A DNA stretch of 7,062 nt, taken from Gammaproteobacteria bacterium (lineage in GTDB: Bacteria > Pseudomonadota > Gammaproteobacteria > Nitrosococcales > Methylophagaceae). The position numbers and the translations under genes were made by a program. This document shows, one piece after another, positions 6,088 through 7,062 of the stretch. The stretch lies in assembly GCA_003645385.1 (NCBI GenBank), contig QNEY01000087.1:1-7062 (forward strand). The letters run 5' to 3'. The notes under the pieces were generated by a model, which was not told where the DNA came from, did no database searches, and was given only the letters and a program-made list of their open reading frames with translations. How positions within the stretch are numbered: the first letter of the stretch is position 1; each line of letters begins with the position of its first letter.

Positions 6088-7062
6088 GTGTGATTGAAAT
6101 AAAAGTACCTGATATCGGTGATTTTGATGAAGTAGAGATTATTGAAGTATTAGTCAATGCTGGTGACAGCATTGAAGCTAATCAAGATATCATCACCTTA
6201 GAATCTGATAAAGCAGCAATGGAAATTCCCAGTGACACTGCTGGTACCATTGTCAGTTTAAATGTGGCTGTTGGTGATAAGGTTGCTGAAGGTAGTGTTA
6301 TTTTAACGCTTGAAACTGCTGAAGATGCTAAAGATGAACCCGTATCGACACCAGAGTCAGAAGAAACAAAACAAACTCCAGAGGTTGATACTGCCGCCGT
6401 TGTTACGACTGCAGCAGGTAATGCTGATTTACATGCAGAAATCTTAGTCTTAGGCTCAGGACCGGGTGGCTATACAGCTGCATTCCGTGCGGCTGATCTT
6501 GGCAGACAAGTAGTAATGATAGAGCGTCATGCCAAAATTGGTGGTGTATGTTTGAACGTTGGTTGTATTCCATCAAAAGCGCTATTACATACTGCCCAAG
6601 TTATTAATGAAGCAGCAAGTATGGAAGACCACGGCGTTACATTTTCTAAGCCAGAAGTCGATATTCGTAAAATTGAAAGCTGGAAAAATGGAATTGTTGA
6701 TAAATTAACAGGTGGTTTAAAAGCACTTGCTAAACAACGTAAAGTGACTATTGTTCAAGGTGAAGCCAGTTTTGCTGGTACCAATACCATGACAGTAGAA
6801 ACCGCTGAAGGTACTCAAACGGTTTCATTTGATAAATGTATTATCGCTGCAGGTTCACGTGTAAGCAAAGTACCCGTATTCCCAAATGACGATCCTCGCA
6901 TGATGGATTCGACGGATGCACTTGATTTAGCGGATGTACCAGAAAAACTACTCGTTATTGGTGGAGGTATCATCGGCCTCGAAATGGCAACGGTTTATCA
7001 TGCTTTAGGTTCTAAAATTACTGTAGTTGAAATGCAAAATGGTTTAATCCCTGGTGCTGATA
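6084..7062 (+). CDS. lpdA: Dihydrolipoyl dehydrogenase E3 with N-terminal lipoyl domain (3' end missing)
   Basis: E3 reoxidises the dihydrolipoyl group of E2 using FAD and passes the electrons to NAD+. 326 codons are present before the window ends; lipoyl-E3 proteins are usually near 590 residues, so roughly the last 45% is missing. The order is a lipoyl domain (about 1-79, ESDKAAMEIPS with lipoyl Lys43), an acidic Thr/Pro/Glu linker (about 80-115), the FAD-binding motif GSGPGG (124-129), and the redox disulfide motif GGVCLNVGCIPSK (153-165, Cys156 and Cys161). IIAAGSR (253-259) follows, then the NAD-binding motif GGGIIGLE (293-300). The ATG overlaps the aceF stop as ATGA and has a good ribosome binding site. 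Lipoyl-bearing E3s are known from Neisseria and Ralstonia/Cupriavidus pyruvate dehydrogenase operons. Position after aceE-aceF makes a pyruvate dehydrogenase role near certain; it may also serve 2-oxoglutarate dehydrogenase. Confidence 0.96.
   Translation, partial: MSVIEIKVPDIGDFDEVEIIEVLVNAGDSIEANQDIITLESDKAAMEIPSDTAGTIVSLNVAVGDKVAEGSVILTLETAEDAKDEPVSTPESEETKQTPEVDTAAVVTTAAGNADLHAEILVLGSGPGGYTAAFRAADLGRQVVMIERHAKIGGVCLNVGCIPSKALLHTAQVINEAASMEDHGVTFSKPEVDIRKIESWKNGIVDKLTGGLKALAKQRKVTIVQGEASFAGTNTMTVETAEGTQTVSFDKCIIAAGSRVSKVPVFPNDDPRMMDSTDALDLADVPEKLLVIGGGIIGLEMATVYHALGSKITVVEMQNGLIPGAD
6204..6229 (+). repeat. 26-bp copy of the lipoylation-site coding sequence, in lpdA
   Basis: This is an exact match to 4936-4961 in aceF, encoding the region around lipoyl Lys43 of E3. 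Flanking bases diverge mainly at silent positions at first and then in amino acids, so this is a diverged duplicate, not an assembly artefact. Confidence 0.85.

Noticed and set aside
4936..6229. Assembly artefact or mobile repeat as the source of the 26-bp duplicate
   Set aside because: The two copies sit in correctly framed lipoyl domains whose flanks have diverged in both silent and coding positions, as expected for paralogous domains.
1..7062. A previously undescribed system, defence island or mobile element
   Set aside because: All the genes belong to recognised families in normal arrangements; there is no transposase, integrase, CRISPR repeat or reverse transcriptase, and no non-coding stretch longer than 157 bp.

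Overview
The window is low-GC (roughly 40% by eye), densely packed DNA with every gene on the + strand. Protein sequences point to a gammaproteobacterium: a long homodimeric E1 (AceE type), an E2 whose catalytic core resembles the Escherichia coli AceF core, and an MsrP/MsrQ pair. The genus cannot be fixed from the sequence alone. An E3 carrying its own lipoyl domain suggests a lineage outside the enterobacteria, but that is inference.

Left block (1-1995): the end of a DoxX-family membrane protein gene, then msrP and msrQ, spaced 10 and 5 bp apart and probably cotranscribed. MsrP is a Tat-exported molybdoenzyme that reduces methionine sulfoxide in periplasmic proteins. MsrQ is its haem-binding membrane partner, which supplies electrons. 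The DoxX fragment resembles the DoxX proteins found with copper-binding RiPP (bufferin/Hvf-type) clusters. Any such cluster would lie upstream of the window.

Intergenic gap (1996-2152, 157 bp): no convincing terminator. It holds a candidate extended -10 promoter for the next operon, an imperfect dyad (2097-2130) centred on that -10, and an 8-bp direct repeat further upstream.

Right block (2153-7062): the pyruvate dehydrogenase operon aceE-aceF-lpdA, with a 5-bp gap and then an ATGA overlap. E1 decarboxylates pyruvate using thiamine diphosphate, E2 transfers the acetyl group to CoA through its lipoyl arm, and E3 reoxidises the lipoyl group with FAD and NAD+. E2 has only one lipoyl domain, and a second, closely similar one is fused to the N-terminus of E3. 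lpdA runs off the right edge.

I see no RNA gene, mobile element or CRISPR array, and nothing that amounts to an undescribed system. The points most worth a second look are the shared lipoyl domains, the dyad over the aceE promoter, and the DoxX-msrPQ linkage.
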